Source: CAZJHD01 sp964545855
GTDB taxonomy: Bacteria; Planctomycetota; UBA1135; JACQFD01
Direction: 5' to 3'
Assembly (NCBI GenBank): GCA_964545855.1
Contig: CAZJHD010000090.1
Location: forward strand, 1-14,106
DNA: 14,106 nucleotides
Shown here: positions 1 through 8,065 of the stretch, one piece after another
How the letters are laid out: every line of letters begins with the position of its first letter
How positions within the stretch are numbered: the first letter of the stretch is position 1
Translations under genes and position numbers: made by a program
The notes under the pieces: generated by a model
The model's database searches: none
Told to the model about the DNA's origin: nothing
What the model saw: only the letters and a program-made list of their open reading frames with translations

Positions 1-27
1 GCGGCGCGCAGGAGAGAGACGAGAGAG

Positions 28-46
28 AAAGGGGTCTGACCCCATT
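28..46. repeat. REP-like palindrome
   Basis: The core ggggtctgacccc (31-43) is an inverted repeat of GGGGTC/GACCCC around one central base, flanked by aaa and att. From memory, the motif GGGGTCAGACCCC is a common extragenic palindrome in many bacteria, often near REP-associated tyrosine transposases. No transposase is visible in this window. The palindrome lies directly upstream of the ATPase tail remnant, so it may mark the edge of a rearrangement. Confidence 0.45.
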
Positions 47-71
47 CCCGGGACCCGCGCAGCTCCGGGGT

Positions 72-101
72 GGCGCGCTCGACCGAGACCTTCGACACTG
101 A
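72..101 (+). pseudogene. 3'-end remnant of DUF4143-type ATPase gene
   Basis: These 30 bases are identical to 13924-13953, where they encode the last residues (GALDRDLRH and stop) of the decayed ATPase C-terminal half. Looser similarity extends about ten bases further left. The rest of this ATPase copy is absent: the REP-like palindrome stands where coding sequence is expected. It shows that an ATPase gene once preceded lipoprotein copy A, as at the right end of the window. It also means that a lipoprotein start at base 70 would lie inside ATPase tail sequence. Confidence 0.7.
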
Positions 102-270
102 GTCGGCTGCCGTGCGCCGCGCCGCGTCGATCCTCGCTCGCGTCGCCGCCCTCGCGACGGTCTCGTGCGCGGGTCTCTCCCGGAGCGACCCGCCGGAGAG
201 CGTCCTCGTCCGCGGGCAGCTCGTCCTCGTCGGCGGCGGCGTGCCGCGCAACGGCGTCGTCTCGCTCCGC
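72..270 (+). repeat. Long direct repeat, copy A (ATPase tail + lipoprotein start)
   Basis: This stretch matches 13924-14077 near the right end of the window. The first 30 bases are identical; the following lipoprotein signal-peptide region has scattered substitutions. There is one 43-bp length difference: copy A has an extra segment (168-210) bounded by two CGCGGG hexamers, of which copy C keeps only one. A shorter third copy starts at 3000. Confidence 0.8.
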
Positions 271-864
271 ACGGGAGACCGCGCCGTCGACTTCGCGGAT
301 CTCTGGCGCGCCCTCGGCGGCGTTGAGGCCGTGGACGCGATGCATCCGCTCGCGCTCGAGCGGCGCATCGAGGAGCTGGGCGGATGGCACCGCGCGTACA
401 CCGCGCGCGCCGACGAGGAAGGCCGCTTCGCACTCCCGGTTCCGCGCGGGACGGATACGTTCGAGCTCGACGCGGAGGCCGATGGCGCAGTGAAGCTCGC
501 GCGGAGGAGGTACACGCTGGAGTCCATGGAGGTCGCCGACGGTCTCGTCCTCCCGCTCGAACTCGCGGCGACTCTCGAGGGTGTCGTCCGCGATCCCGAA
601 GGACGGCCGATCGCGGGAGCACGTGTGTTCCTCGGCGCCACCATTCTCTTCATGTCACCGGGTGACGAGACGCGCTCGACGAAGACGGACGACCGGGGGC
701 GCTATCGATTCGAGAACGTTCGCCCCTTCTCGGGATTCTGGAGCACCCACAAGGCACGACTCTGCGCCTACGCCGACGGCTACGGCCCGGCGTCGTGGGG
801 GCCCGAGTCTCTCGCGCAGGGCGAGACGCAGGAGCGCGATCTGCGGCTCCCTCTGAGGTCGTGA
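112..864 (+). CDS. Exported carboxypeptidase-regulatory-like protein, copy A, N-terminal part
   Basis: I place the start at GTG 112, not at 70, because the upstream codons are leftover ATPase 3' end and GTG 112 is conserved in the copies at 3021 and 13964. It gives a 250-residue product opening with a typical export signal, RRAASILARVAALATVSCAG. The cysteine suggests a lipoprotein, but the residue at -3 is Thr, so the lipobox is imperfect. Around residues 160-235 there is a carboxypeptidase-regulatory-like beta-sandwich (ATLEGVVRDPEGRPIAGARV, then TDDRGRYRFENV). Such domains occur in surface and periplasmic proteins; no enzyme active site is visible. The product ends at LRLPLRS just where another sandwich domain would be expected to begin, and the ORF at 1029 continues in that style. 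I read 112-2408 as one gene broken by the segment at 865-1028. Confidence 0.7.
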   Translation: MRRAASILARVAALATVSCAGLSRSDPPESVLVRGQLVLVGGGVPRNGVVSLRTGDRAVDFADLWRALGGVEAVDAMHPLALERRIEELGGWHRAYTARADEEGRFALPVPRGTDTFELDAEADGAVKLARRRYTLESMEVADGLVLPLELAATLEGVVRDPEGRPIAGARVFLGATILFMSPGDETRSTKTDDRGRYRFENVRPFSGFWSTHKARLCAYADGYGPASWGPESLAQGETQERDLRLPLRS

Positions 865-1028
865 AGAAATCGGCGCCGGGCTTCGGCCGGCTGCGAGCGG
901 CTGCGGCTTCGTTGCTCCTCCTCCGCAACTCTCCATGAGTTGCGTCGTCGTCGCGCCTCGCCTCGCTCGCTCTCGCTCGGCCTCGGGCCAGCGGCGGCGA
1001 TATCCTCACAACCTCTCTCGCCTGCTCG
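865..1028. other. Non-coding segment interrupting lipoprotein copy A, with hairpin
   Basis: About 160 bp separates two ORFs that look like parts of one multi-domain gene. It contains a perfect 8-bp hairpin at 924-944 (CGCAACTC, loop tccat, GAGTTGCG) and a low-complexity tract of ctcg-type repeats (about 953-985). The downstream frame is closed by TGA at 936-938. The composition differs from the coding flanks, which suggests a small inserted repeat element. Only a weak cctct match is seen at both edges, so target-site duplication is not established. Confidence 0.5.
924..944. repeat. Perfect 8-bp stem hairpin
   Basis: CGCAACTC at 924-931 pairs with GAGTTGCG at 937-944 around the 5-base loop tccat. 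No T-run follows, so it is not a standard intrinsic terminator. It is the most structured part of the segment that splits lipoprotein copy A. Confidence 0.6.
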
Positions 1029-2408
1029 ATGGAAGCGCTCGTCGTGGATGCGCGGGGACGGCCCGCCGCGGGAGTCGAGGCCGTGCTCGCGCCGCAGGGA
1101 CCGGTCTCCTACTTCGGCGCCGGCTATGGACTCACGCGAGCCGACGATGCGGGCCGCCTTCGGTGGAGCCAGCTGGCTCCGGGCGAGCACACGGTCTGTG
1201 AACCGCGCAGACACCCGTGGGGGCGTGCCCAGGCCCGCTTCGGTCCCGAGTCGATCGTCGTGTCCGCCGAGCCGGCGCTTCAGCCGGCCCGGTGGACGAT
1301 CGACGAGCCCTTCCCCTACGCACACTCCCTCACCGGCGTCGTCGTCGACGCCGACGCCTTGCCCGTCGAGGGCGCCCGCGTCGAGATCCTCGACGCGAAC
1401 GGTGCGCTGCTCGGAACGTGCATCGCAACGGCGCAGGACGGCCGCTTCCGCGTGGACGGGCTCTCGAAGGGGCCCTACCGGGTCGTCGCCGAGCTCGAAC
1501 CGGGAGGCCGCGTGGAGATCGGCCCCGTCGACGCGTCGGCGCATTCGGTCTCGATCGCACTCCCGCGGAGCGCAGAGATCGACGTCGTCGTGAGGGACGC
1601 GCGCACCGGCCACCCGATCCCTCGATTCTCGATCGGCGGGCGAGGCCAACGCGAGCGAGGCGCGCGATGGCGATGGCCGCCCCTGATCGAGAGCCGCCCC
1701 ATCCGCTCCGCCACGGGAAGCGCGCGCATCGCGCCGGTGGAGCCCGGGACGTACTGGATCACGTGCGGGTCCCCCGGGTACTCGGGCGCGAGCATTCGAG
1801 ACCTTTCGGTGAAGGCGGGCGAGACGACTCCGGCGGTGTTCGAGCTCGAGCGGTCGGCGACGATTCGAGGGCGTGTCGTCGACGGAGTGACGGGAGAGCC
1901 CCGGGGAGGCGTGTGGGTCACGAGCGCTTGGAGCGACGAGTCCACCTGGAGCCAGGCAACGGGCTCGGACGGACGGTTCGTCCTGCGAGGGCACGGAGCG
2001 AATCGCTACGAAGTCGTCACGATCTGCGCCGGTCGCGCGACGGCGCGCTCGGGAATCGTGGAGCTGTCGGCGGGCGAGACCCTCGAGCTCCCCGACCTCG
2101 TGCTCCTTCCCGGCGGCACGATCGAGGGACGCGTTGGTCCGGCGGCGACCGAAGGGCAGTCGGCGAACGAAGCGCGCGCGACCCTCGAGATCGGCCCGAT
2201 CCGCGAGGCGTGGCCCCGGGGCGGGACGCTCTCCGTCGCATCCATCGGTGCGGACGGCGCTTTTCGCCTCGACGACCTGGAGCCGGGGCGGTGGACGCTC
2301 CGCATCCACTCGCGGAAGGGCAACTCCCTCGGAAACCGCAGCCCCGTTCTCTTCGAGCGAACGGTCGAGATCCACCGCGGCGAAACGACGCGCGTCGTGA
2401 TCGACTGA
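1029..2408 (+). CDS. Carboxypeptidase-regulatory-like multidomain protein, copy A, C-terminal part
   Basis: This is an open frame of 459 residues in a different phase from 112-864. It contains serial carboxypeptidase-regulatory-like or SpaA-type beta-sandwich units: EALVVDARGRPAAGVEAV at the very start, SLTGVVVDADALPVEGARVEI near residue 100, a divergent unit near 185, ATIRGRVVDGVTGEPRGGVWV near 275, and GGTIEGRV near 365 with a terminal GAFRLDDLEPGRWTLRI. There is no signal peptide and no Shine-Dalgarno ahead of ATG 1029, and the first residues are already inside a domain. It is therefore most likely the detached C-terminal part of the gene starting at 112 (together about 700 residues). Independent expression from 1029 is doubtful. 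The function is unknown; the family fold suggests a cell-surface structural or adhesive role. Confidence 0.65.
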   Translation: MEALVVDARGRPAAGVEAVLAPQGPVSYFGAGYGLTRADDAGRLRWSQLAPGEHTVCEPRRHPWGRAQARFGPESIVVSAEPALQPARWTIDEPFPYAHSLTGVVVDADALPVEGARVEILDANGALLGTCIATAQDGRFRVDGLSKGPYRVVAELEPGGRVEIGPVDASAHSVSIALPRSAEIDVVVRDARTGHPIPRFSIGGRGQRERGARWRWPPLIESRPIRSATGSARIAPVEPGTYWITCGSPGYSGASIRDLSVKAGETTPAVFELERSATIRGRVVDGVTGEPRGGVWVTSAWSDESTWSQATGSDGRFVLRGHGANRYEVVTICAGRATARSGIVELSAGETLELPDLVLLPGGTIEGRVGPAATEGQSANEARATLEIGPIREAWPRGGTLSVASIGADGAFRLDDLEPGRWTLRIHSRKGNSLGNRSPVLFERTVEIHRGETTRVVID

Positions 2409-2510
2409 CACGCACGCGCATCGCATCCGCCACCGTGGAGAAGGCGCAGCGGCCCGCACTCCGATCGGGGACGCCCGCAACACGGAGCACGCGGCTCCCC
2501 CTTCGACCCG

Positions 2511-2999
2511 ATGACGGACGAGAGTTGGGCTTTCGATCTCCCGGGCCATCCGACGGTCTTCCTCTGGGGTCCGCGCCAGAAGGGAATGAGCACGTTGCTC
2601 CACGCTCGATTCCCCAAGGCTCCCCACTACCACCTGCTTCTCGCGCCGAAACGCCGACGCCTCCTCCGGGAGCCGGGCATCCTGCGCCAGGAGGTCGAGG
2701 CGATGCGTCGCGATCGCGGCCCCGCGAAGGAGCCCGTCGTCATCGACGAGATCCTGAGGCTGCCGGAGCTGCTCGATCTGGTGCATTGGCTCATCGTCCA
2801 CCGCAAAGTGCGCTTCGTCCTGAGCGGCTCGAGCGCGCGCACGCTCCGACGCGGAGGAGGCAACCTGCTGGACGGGCGCGCCGCGCGGCTCGAGTTCTTC
2901 TCGCTGACCAGCGCCGAGATCTCCGACGTCTCGCTCGAGCGCACCCTGAATCACGGCTGCCTTCCGAGCCACTACCTCTCCGACGATCCCGAGGCACGG
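2511..2999 (+). pseudogene. AAA/DUF4143-type ATPase, N-terminal half only, defective Walker A
   Basis: About 163 residues match the N-terminal AAA_14 part of prokaryotic ATP-binding proteins of the DUF4143 family: FLWGPRQKGMSTLL at 17-30 (Walker A position), PVVIDEILRLPEL at 75-87 (Walker B), VRFVLSGSSARTLRRGG at 100-116, then LTSAEI and PSHYLSDDPEA. The invariant Walker A lysine is replaced by methionine at residue 26 (GMST where GKST is expected), which should abolish nucleotide binding. Homology stops at DDPEAR. The wing-helix and nuclease-like half is missing, and the frame runs on into lipoprotein-derived sequence until 3386. The junction at 3000 falls where ATPase-tail-like ttcgac begins, so an internal deletion of several hundred bases explains the structure. 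No Shine-Dalgarno is seen. The physiological role of this family is poorly defined. Confidence 0.8.
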
Positions 3000-3320
3000 T
3001 TCGACCCTGAGCCGGCTGCCGTGCGCCGCGCCGCGCCGCGCCGCGCCGCGCCGCGCCGATCCTCGCTCTCGTCACCGCGCTCGCGACCACGTCGGGCGAT
3101 GCCTTCGCGCGGAGCCGCGCGTCCGGGACCATCTTCGTGCGGACCAGGGACACGGACTCCTTCTTCGTCGATGCGGAGGCCAGCGGCGCGGTGCTGCTCG
3201 CGCGGCGGTCGTTCAGCGTGGTTTCGGCGAAAGCCACCGAGAGACTCGTCGACCCGCTCGACCGAGCGGCGACCCTCGAAGGAATCGTCCGCACTCCCGG
3301 AGCCGTTCGGACTCGACGGA
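3000..3320 (+). pseudogene. Lipoprotein gene remnant, copy B
   Basis: From ttcgac at 3000 the sequence tracks copy A (from 91): the gctgccgtg start context at 3015-3023, the signal-peptide codons, then after an apparent deletion of more than 200 bp the segment VDAEASGAVLLARR with AATLEGIVR, matching LDAEADGAVKLARR and AATLEGVVR of copy A. The start and the later segment lie in different frames because of the microsatellite expansion and the deletion. Similarity fades near 3310, ahead of the sigma-factor gene. It cannot encode a functional lipoprotein. Confidence 0.75.
3024..3058 (+). repeat. CGCCG pentanucleotide microsatellite, 7 units
   Basis: Seven perfect CGCCG units sit in the signal-peptide codons of lipoprotein copy B. 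Copy A has two perfect units plus one variant (cgtcg) at the matching place. The additional 20 bp are not a multiple of three and shift the frame. This looks like strand-slippage expansion. Confidence 0.85.
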
Positions 3321-3379
3321 GGCGGGCTCGGCACTCCCCGGAGCGGCCCCGACGCCGCGCCCGTCCGCGTAGCGGCATT

Positions 3380-3392
3380 AGGATGAGATTCC
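3380..3392 (+). promoter_or_regulatory. Ribosome binding site of sigma-factor gene
   Basis: AGGATGAG at 3380-3387 precedes ATG 3393. It supports this start over the internal ATG at 3450. The stretch 3372-3392 is also one of the less GC-rich patches near the gene and is recognisable, diverged, at 10137-10154 before the second sigma-gene remnant. Confidence 0.55.
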
Positions 3393-4010
3393 ATGCCGCA
3401 TGGATCGGACCCCTCGCCTCCTCCCCGGCCGACCGAGCCTGCGGCTGCGATGGAGACGCTCCTCGAGCGAAACCTCCCGGGGCTGCAGGCCTTCGTGCGC
3501 CTGCGCGCAGGACCTTCCCTCTTGAGCCACGAGTCGAGCTCCGACTTGGCCCAGTCCGTGTGCCGCGAGCTGCTCGAGAATCGAGATCGCTACCGGCACC
3601 AAGGCGAAGAGGAGTTCAGGCGCTGGCTCTACACGACGGCGTCCCGGAAGATCGCCAATCGCCACGCGTTTCACCGCGCCCACATCCGCAACGCGGACCG
3701 GCATGCAGCCGTCGACGCGGCGGGAGACGACCCCGCGCTCCTCGACGCCTGCCGGCGAGTCTCGACGCCGAGCGGCCGGCTCGTGAGCGCCGAAGAGGTG
3801 GCGCGCATCGAGGCCGTGCTCGGCTCGCTGTCCGAGGAGCGCCGGGAGGTGATCCTGCTCTCGCGCGTCGCGGAGCTCTCCCACAGGGAGATCGCCGAGC
3901 ACCAGGGGCGGTCCGAGGCGGCATGCCGAGTCCTCCTCCATCGCGCGCTCGCGGATCTCGCGGAGCGTCTCTTCCGGATCGACGGCAAGGACGGCGCGCC
4001 CGCCACGTGA
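3393..4010 (+). CDS. ECF-family RNA polymerase sigma-70 factor
   Basis: This 205-residue protein has the usual ECF layout. A sigma-2-like region at about 24-100 carries SSSDLAQSVCRELL and EEEFRRWLYTTASRKIANRH, the core-binding and -10 recognition helices. A linker follows, then sigma-4 at about 140-195 with LSEERREVILLSRVAELSHREIAEH and RSEAACRVLLHRALADLAERL, a helix-turn-helix for -35 recognition. The N-terminal 20 residues are proline-rich. Its stop codon overlaps the kinase start (GTGA at 4007-4010), a sign of translational coupling. Pairing of ECF sigmas with Ser/Thr kinases is common in Planctomycetota, where the kinase is thought to replace an anti-sigma factor. A second copy of its 5' end survives at 10155-10214. 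Its regulon is unknown; the FG-GAP genes downstream are candidates. Confidence 0.93.
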   Translation: MPHGSDPSPPPRPTEPAAAMETLLERNLPGLQAFVRLRAGPSLLSHESSSDLAQSVCRELLENRDRYRHQGEEEFRRWLYTTASRKIANRHAFHRAHIRNADRHAAVDAAGDDPALLDACRRVSTPSGRLVSAEEVARIEAVLGSLSEERREVILLSRVAELSHREIAEHQGRSEAACRVLLHRALADLAERLFRIDGKDGAPAT

Positions 4011-7000
4011 CCCGCTCGAGCTCAGCCGACGACGCGAGCGGCGAGGAGCTGCACGACCTCCTCACCGAGTGCATCGCCCGGGCCGAACGGGAAGGCGACG
4101 CCGGGGTCGAGGCGTTCCTGGCGGAGCACCCGCGGCACGCCGAAGCGTTGCGCCCTCGGCTCGCGGCGCTCCGCTGCTCGGGGCTGTTCCACCCACCTCG
4201 CAGGAATCTCTGCGCGGACGAGGGGCGGACCCTCGGCGACTTCCTCCTGCTTCGAAAGCTGGGCGAAGGAGGGATGGGCGTCGTCTATCTCGCCGAGCAG
4301 CGCTCGCTCCGCCGGCGCGTCGCCCTGAAGGTCGTCCGCCCGGGGCAGCTCCTCTTCGAGGGTGCGCGCGTGCGCTTTCAGCGCGAGGTCGAGGCCGTGG
4401 CGCGCCTCCAGCACCCCGGCATCGTGCCGGTCCACGTCGTTGGCGAGGCCGATGGCGTCCCCTACTTCGCGATGGAGCACGTGCCCGGCTGCACCCTCGC
4501 CTGCGCGCTCCGCGCGCTGCGCGGCCGCGAGCCGCGGACGCTTCGCGGCCGCGATCTTGCCGAAGCGATCGCGCGCTGCGCGCCCGAAGCCGCAGGTGCG
4601 AGCCCCCACGCCGCCTCCGGCTTCGCCTTCGAAGGGAGCTGGACCGATGCGTGCTTCCGGGTCGTCGAGCAGGCGGCCGACGCCCTCGATCACGCACATC
4701 GCCGCGGCGTACTCCATCGCGACGTCAAGCCATCGAACCTGATGATCACGCCGGCCGGACGCGTGATGCTCCTCGACTTCGGGCTCGCCGCGACGGGCGG
4801 CGACCGCATCACGGGCACGGGCGCGCAGCTCGGCTCGCTCCCCTATCTCTCGCCGGAGCAGGTGCGCGGCGACTCCTCCGCTCTCGACGCGCGCACGGAC
4901 GTCTATGGCCTCGGAGTCACGCTCTACGAGTGCCTCACGCTGGCGCTCCCCTACGCGGAGGAGACCCTCGCCGCGACGATGCAGAGGATCCTCGAGGGAA
5001 AGACGCGCTCGGCTCGCGCCATGAACTCGACCGTTCCCTGGGACGCGGAGACCGTCTGCCTCACGGCAATGGAGCGCGATCCGGCGCGGCGCTACGCGTC
5101 CGCGGCCGACCTCGCGCGCGACGCCCGCAACGTCCTCGAGCAGCGACCGATCGACGCGCGGCGGCCGAGCCTCGCCTATCGCCTTCTCCGCGGAGCGCAG
5201 CGCCATCCGGCCCGCGCGCTCGCGATCGCGCTCGGGGCTCTCGTCGTCGTCGGAGGACCGGTCGGCTTCGGTCTCGTGGAGCACGAGGCCCGCGTGGACC
5301 TGAAGGCCGCCTTTCTCCGTTCGGAGGGGATGCGGCTCGCGGCCGTGGCCGAGCGCTTGCTCGCGACTGACGGGACGCTCGCGCTCCTCCTGGCCATCGA
5401 GGGCGCCGAACGCCATCCGGGAGCCGAGGCGAACAACGCGCTCCTGGCGGCGCTTCACGGCTGCCGCGAGATCCGGGCGATCGACGCCCATGTCGGCGGC
5501 GTGCATCGGGTCCGGTTCTCGCCCGACGGATCGCTCGTCGCGACGGCCGGCGGCGACTGCGACATCCGGCTCTGGGACGGAGCGACCGGCGAAGCGCGCG
5601 GCGAGCTGATCGGCCACGAGCTCGAGGTGACCTCGATCGAGTTCTCTCCTGACGGCCGGCGCCTCGTGAGCGCGTCGGAGGACTCGACCGCGCGCATCTG
5701 GGACGTGGCGGGAGCTCGGACGCTGGCCGTCCTCCGGGGACACCGCGGAGCGCTCGCGAGCGCGCGCCTCGACGCAAGGGGCGACCTCGTCGTGACGGCT
5801 TCGGCCGACGGCACCGCGCGTCTCTGGAACGCGTCGACGGGCTCGCTCGTGCGCGCGCTCGTCGGTCACGAGAAGGGCGTGACGGACGCCCGATTCGACC
5901 CGACCGGGGGCCGCGTCGCGACGGCGAGCGCCGACGGCACGGTTCGGATCTGGGACACCGCGTCGGGCGTGGAGATCGGCCGACAGACGCACGGGGATGC
6001 AATTCTCTCGATCCGGTTCGACGCACGCGGGGAGCGTCTCCTCACGGCGTCGAGGGACGGCGAAGCGCGGCTCGTGGCCGTGGCGACCGGAGAGCGGCTG
6101 CTCGACCTCCCGGGGAACGGGGAGCCGCTCGTCGCCGCCGAGCTCGATCCGCGGGGCGAGCACGTCATCGCCGCGGCGCAGGATCTCCGGACCCGCCAGT
6201 GGGATGCCTCCACGGGGGCGCTCCTCGCGGAGCGGCGGGACCACGACCGCGCCGTGAACGGAGTCGCCTGGAGCCCCGATGGCCGGCAGGTCCTCACATG
6301 GAGCGCCGACGACACGGCTCGGATCGTCGATCGCGACTTCCGATCCCAGATCGCGATGCTTGCGTGCGGGATTCGTCCGGTCGCCGGAGCCGCCTTTCGG
6401 CCCGACGGCGCGGTCCTCGCGACGGTTGGCGATCGGCTCCGTCTCTGGCGCGCCGCCAGCGCCTCCGAACTCGCGCGGACGGATCTCTTCGGTGTGCGCG
6501 GCAGGCAAGTCACGTCGTCTTCCGACGGGAGGCGGATCGGACTCGCGGGGCCCGACGGCGTCGCGAGGGTGTGGAACGCCGAGACCGGGGTCGTGGAGCT
6601 CGAAGTCCCGTCGCCGACGAGACCGATCTACTACGTGGCCTTCAGCGCCGACTCGGAATGGATCGCCGTCTGCCGGAAAGACGGCACCGTCCACGTCTGG
6701 AGCCGCTCGGGCGCTGAGCCCGTGGCGGTGCTCCGCGGCCACGAGGGAGTCGTCCGGTGGGCTTGCTTCACGCCGGATGCGTCTCGGCTCGTCACGTGCG
6801 GCGACGACCGGACGGCCCGAGTCTGGGACTGGCGCACCGGCACATGCGTCGCCACGCTCGAGGGCGCGAAGGACCGGCTCTCGCGGATCGACGTCTCGCG
6901 GGACGGCCGGCGCGCCGCGGCAGCGGGCGCCGATCACGTGGCGCACGTCTGGAGTCTCGAAACGGGAGCTCGGATCGGAGGATTCGCCGGGCACGAGGGT

Positions 7001-7987
7001 CGGCTCGCATCGATCCACTTCGCCGAGGACGGCCACGTGGTGACGAGCTCCTACGACGACTCCGCGCGAGTGTGGGACGCAGAGACCGGCGCGCAGCTCT
7101 TCGTGCTCTCGCAGCCAGGGGTCGACATCCTGGACGCGTGCCTCTCCTCCGACGGACGCATCCTCGTCACCGCCGCGGCCGACCGAACGGTGCGCCTCTG
7201 GGACGCCCGGACGGGAGCCGAGCTGGCGCGCGACGTCGGCTACGCCGACATCGTGACGTCGGTGGCCTTCGACACGGAGGGCCGGTGGATCACGGCGGCG
7301 TCGTCCGATGGCAGGGTTCGGCGAATCCCGGTCGACCCCCTTGCCGAGGCGCGCCGCCGGAAGCCGCGGAGACTCACGGTGGAGGAGAGAGTCGCCCACG
7401 AGGTGGGGGACGCCGAGGAGCTCGCGGAGCTCCGCGAGGCGAAGCAGGCCTTCGACGCGGCTCGCAAGGACGCCCTGTGGAGCGTCGAGGTGAAGGAGCG
7501 CCTGCTCGCGGACCGGTCGTTGTCGGAGGGCGCACGCCGTCGAGCGCTCGACCTCGCAGGCGAGCTGAAGGACGCCCCGCTTCTTCTCTCGCGAGCCGCG
7601 TGGAGCATCGTTCGCACGCCCGAGCTCGGCGAGGCAGAGTACCTCCGCGCACTCGGGCCGGCGCAGGAGGCAGCACGTGCGCGGCCCGACTCCGGCGACT
7701 TCCGGCGCTGCCTCGGGTTCGCCTATCTGCGCCTTCGCAGGTACGACGATGCGATCGAGTGGCTCGAGAGGTCGCAAGCGTCGGGCCCCGACGAGCCGCC
7801 GGCCGGCCGGTCCGCGAGCTTGATCCTCCTCGCTCTCGCCCATCGCGGCGCGGGTCACGCGCCCGACGCCGTAGCGGCCAGGGCGGACGCGGAGACGCTC
7901 ATTGCGAGAGATTCCGCAGCCAGCGATCCCTTCGTTCGCTCCTTGCTGGCCGAGCTCGTCGCAGTGGAAGGCGCTTCGGCTCGCTAG
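4007..7987 (+). CDS. Transmembrane Ser/Thr protein kinase with WD40 array and TPR-like C-terminus
   Basis: I start at GTG 4007, which overlaps the sigma stop; the same frame is open upstream to 3137 but runs over the sigma gene. The product is 1326 residues. Residues 13-60 are a helical region typical of planctomycete kinases (EAFLAEHPRHAEALRPRL). The kinase domain covers about 80-375 with glycine loop GEGGMG (86-91), Lys108 in VALK, HRDVKPSN (237-244), DFG (257-259) and SPEQ (282-285), so all catalytic residues are present. There is an insert of about 50 residues before HRD. One hydrophobic segment (about 404-424) should cross the membrane. Roughly 15 WD40 repeats follow (about 490-1110; for example SASEDSTARIWD), enough for two seven-blade propellers. 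Residues 1120-1326 are helical and TPR-like. Cytoplasmic kinase and external propeller sensor is the likely topology. It probably controls the coupled sigma factor. Confidence 0.93.
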   Translation: MTRSSSADDASGEELHDLLTECIARAEREGDAGVEAFLAEHPRHAEALRPRLAALRCSGLFHPPRRNLCADEGRTLGDFLLLRKLGEGGMGVVYLAEQRSLRRRVALKVVRPGQLLFEGARVRFQREVEAVARLQHPGIVPVHVVGEADGVPYFAMEHVPGCTLACALRALRGREPRTLRGRDLAEAIARCAPEAAGASPHAASGFAFEGSWTDACFRVVEQAADALDHAHRRGVLHRDVKPSNLMITPAGRVMLLDFGLAATGGDRITGTGAQLGSLPYLSPEQVRGDSSALDARTDVYGLGVTLYECLTLALPYAEETLAATMQRILEGKTRSARAMNSTVPWDAETVCLTAMERDPARRYASAADLARDARNVLEQRPIDARRPSLAYRLLRGAQRHPARALAIALGALVVVGGPVGFGLVEHEARVDLKAAFLRSEGMRLAAVAERLLATDGTLALLLAIEGAERHPGAEANNALLAALHGCREIRAIDAHVGGVHRVRFSPDGSLVATAGGDCDIRLWDGATGEARGELIGHELEVTSIEFSPDGRRLVSASEDSTARIWDVAGARTLAVLRGHRGALASARLDARGDLVVTASADGTARLWNASTGSLVRALVGHEKGVTDARFDPTGGRVATASADGTVRIWDTASGVEIGRQTHGDAILSIRFDARGERLLTASRDGEARLVAVATGERLLDLPGNGEPLVAAELDPRGEHVIAAAQDLRTRQWDASTGALLAERRDHDRAVNGVAWSPDGRQVLTWSADDTARIVDRDFRSQIAMLACGIRPVAGAAFRPDGAVLATVGDRLRLWRAASASELARTDLFGVRGRQVTSSSDGRRIGLAGPDGVARVWNAETGVVELEVPSPTRPIYYVAFSADSEWIAVCRKDGTVHVWSRSGAEPVAVLRGHEGVVRWACFTPDASRLVTCGDDRTARVWDWRTGTCVATLEGAKDRLSRIDVSRDGRRAAAAGADHVAHVWSLETGARIGGFAGHEGRLASIHFAEDGHVVTSSYDDSARVWDAETGAQLFVLSQPGVDILDACLSSDGRILVTAAADRTVRLWDARTGAELARDVGYADIVTSVAFDTEGRWITAASSDGRVRRIPVDPLAEARRRKPRRLTVEERVAHEVGDAEELAELREAKQAFDAARKDALWSVEVKERLLADRSLSEGARRRALDLAGELKDAPLLLSRAAWSIVRTPELGEAEYLRALGPAQEAARARPDSGDFRRCLGFAYLRLRRYDDAIEWLERSQASGPDEPPAGRSASLILLALAHRGAGHAPDAVAARADAETLIARDSAASDPFVRSLLAELVAVEGASAR

Positions 7988-8065
7988 AGCGGCTTCGGCA
8001 CGACGCGCGGGCGCGGTCCGCGGAATTCGTGGCTCGCCGTGGAGGAAGGGATCGAGCTCGTCGTC

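Noticed and set aside
70..111. Lipoprotein copy A starting at GTG 70
   Set aside because: Bases 72-101 are the 3' end of an ATPase gene, and the conserved GTG at 112 begins the signal peptide directly.
2511..3386. Functional 291-residue ATPase fusion
   Set aside because: After residue 163 the frame reads microsatellite and lipoprotein remnant in the wrong phase, and the P-loop lysine is lost.
3371..3387. Resemblance of the sigma leader (cattaggatgag) to part of the 39-bp element (cattggtgatg)
   Set aside because: It needs gaps and lacks the rest of the element; too weak to claim autoregulation by a shared site.
3137..4006. Upstream extension of the kinase frame
   Set aside because: It would overlap the whole sigma gene in another phase and begins in lipoprotein copy B; GTG 4007 at the sigma stop is the natural start.
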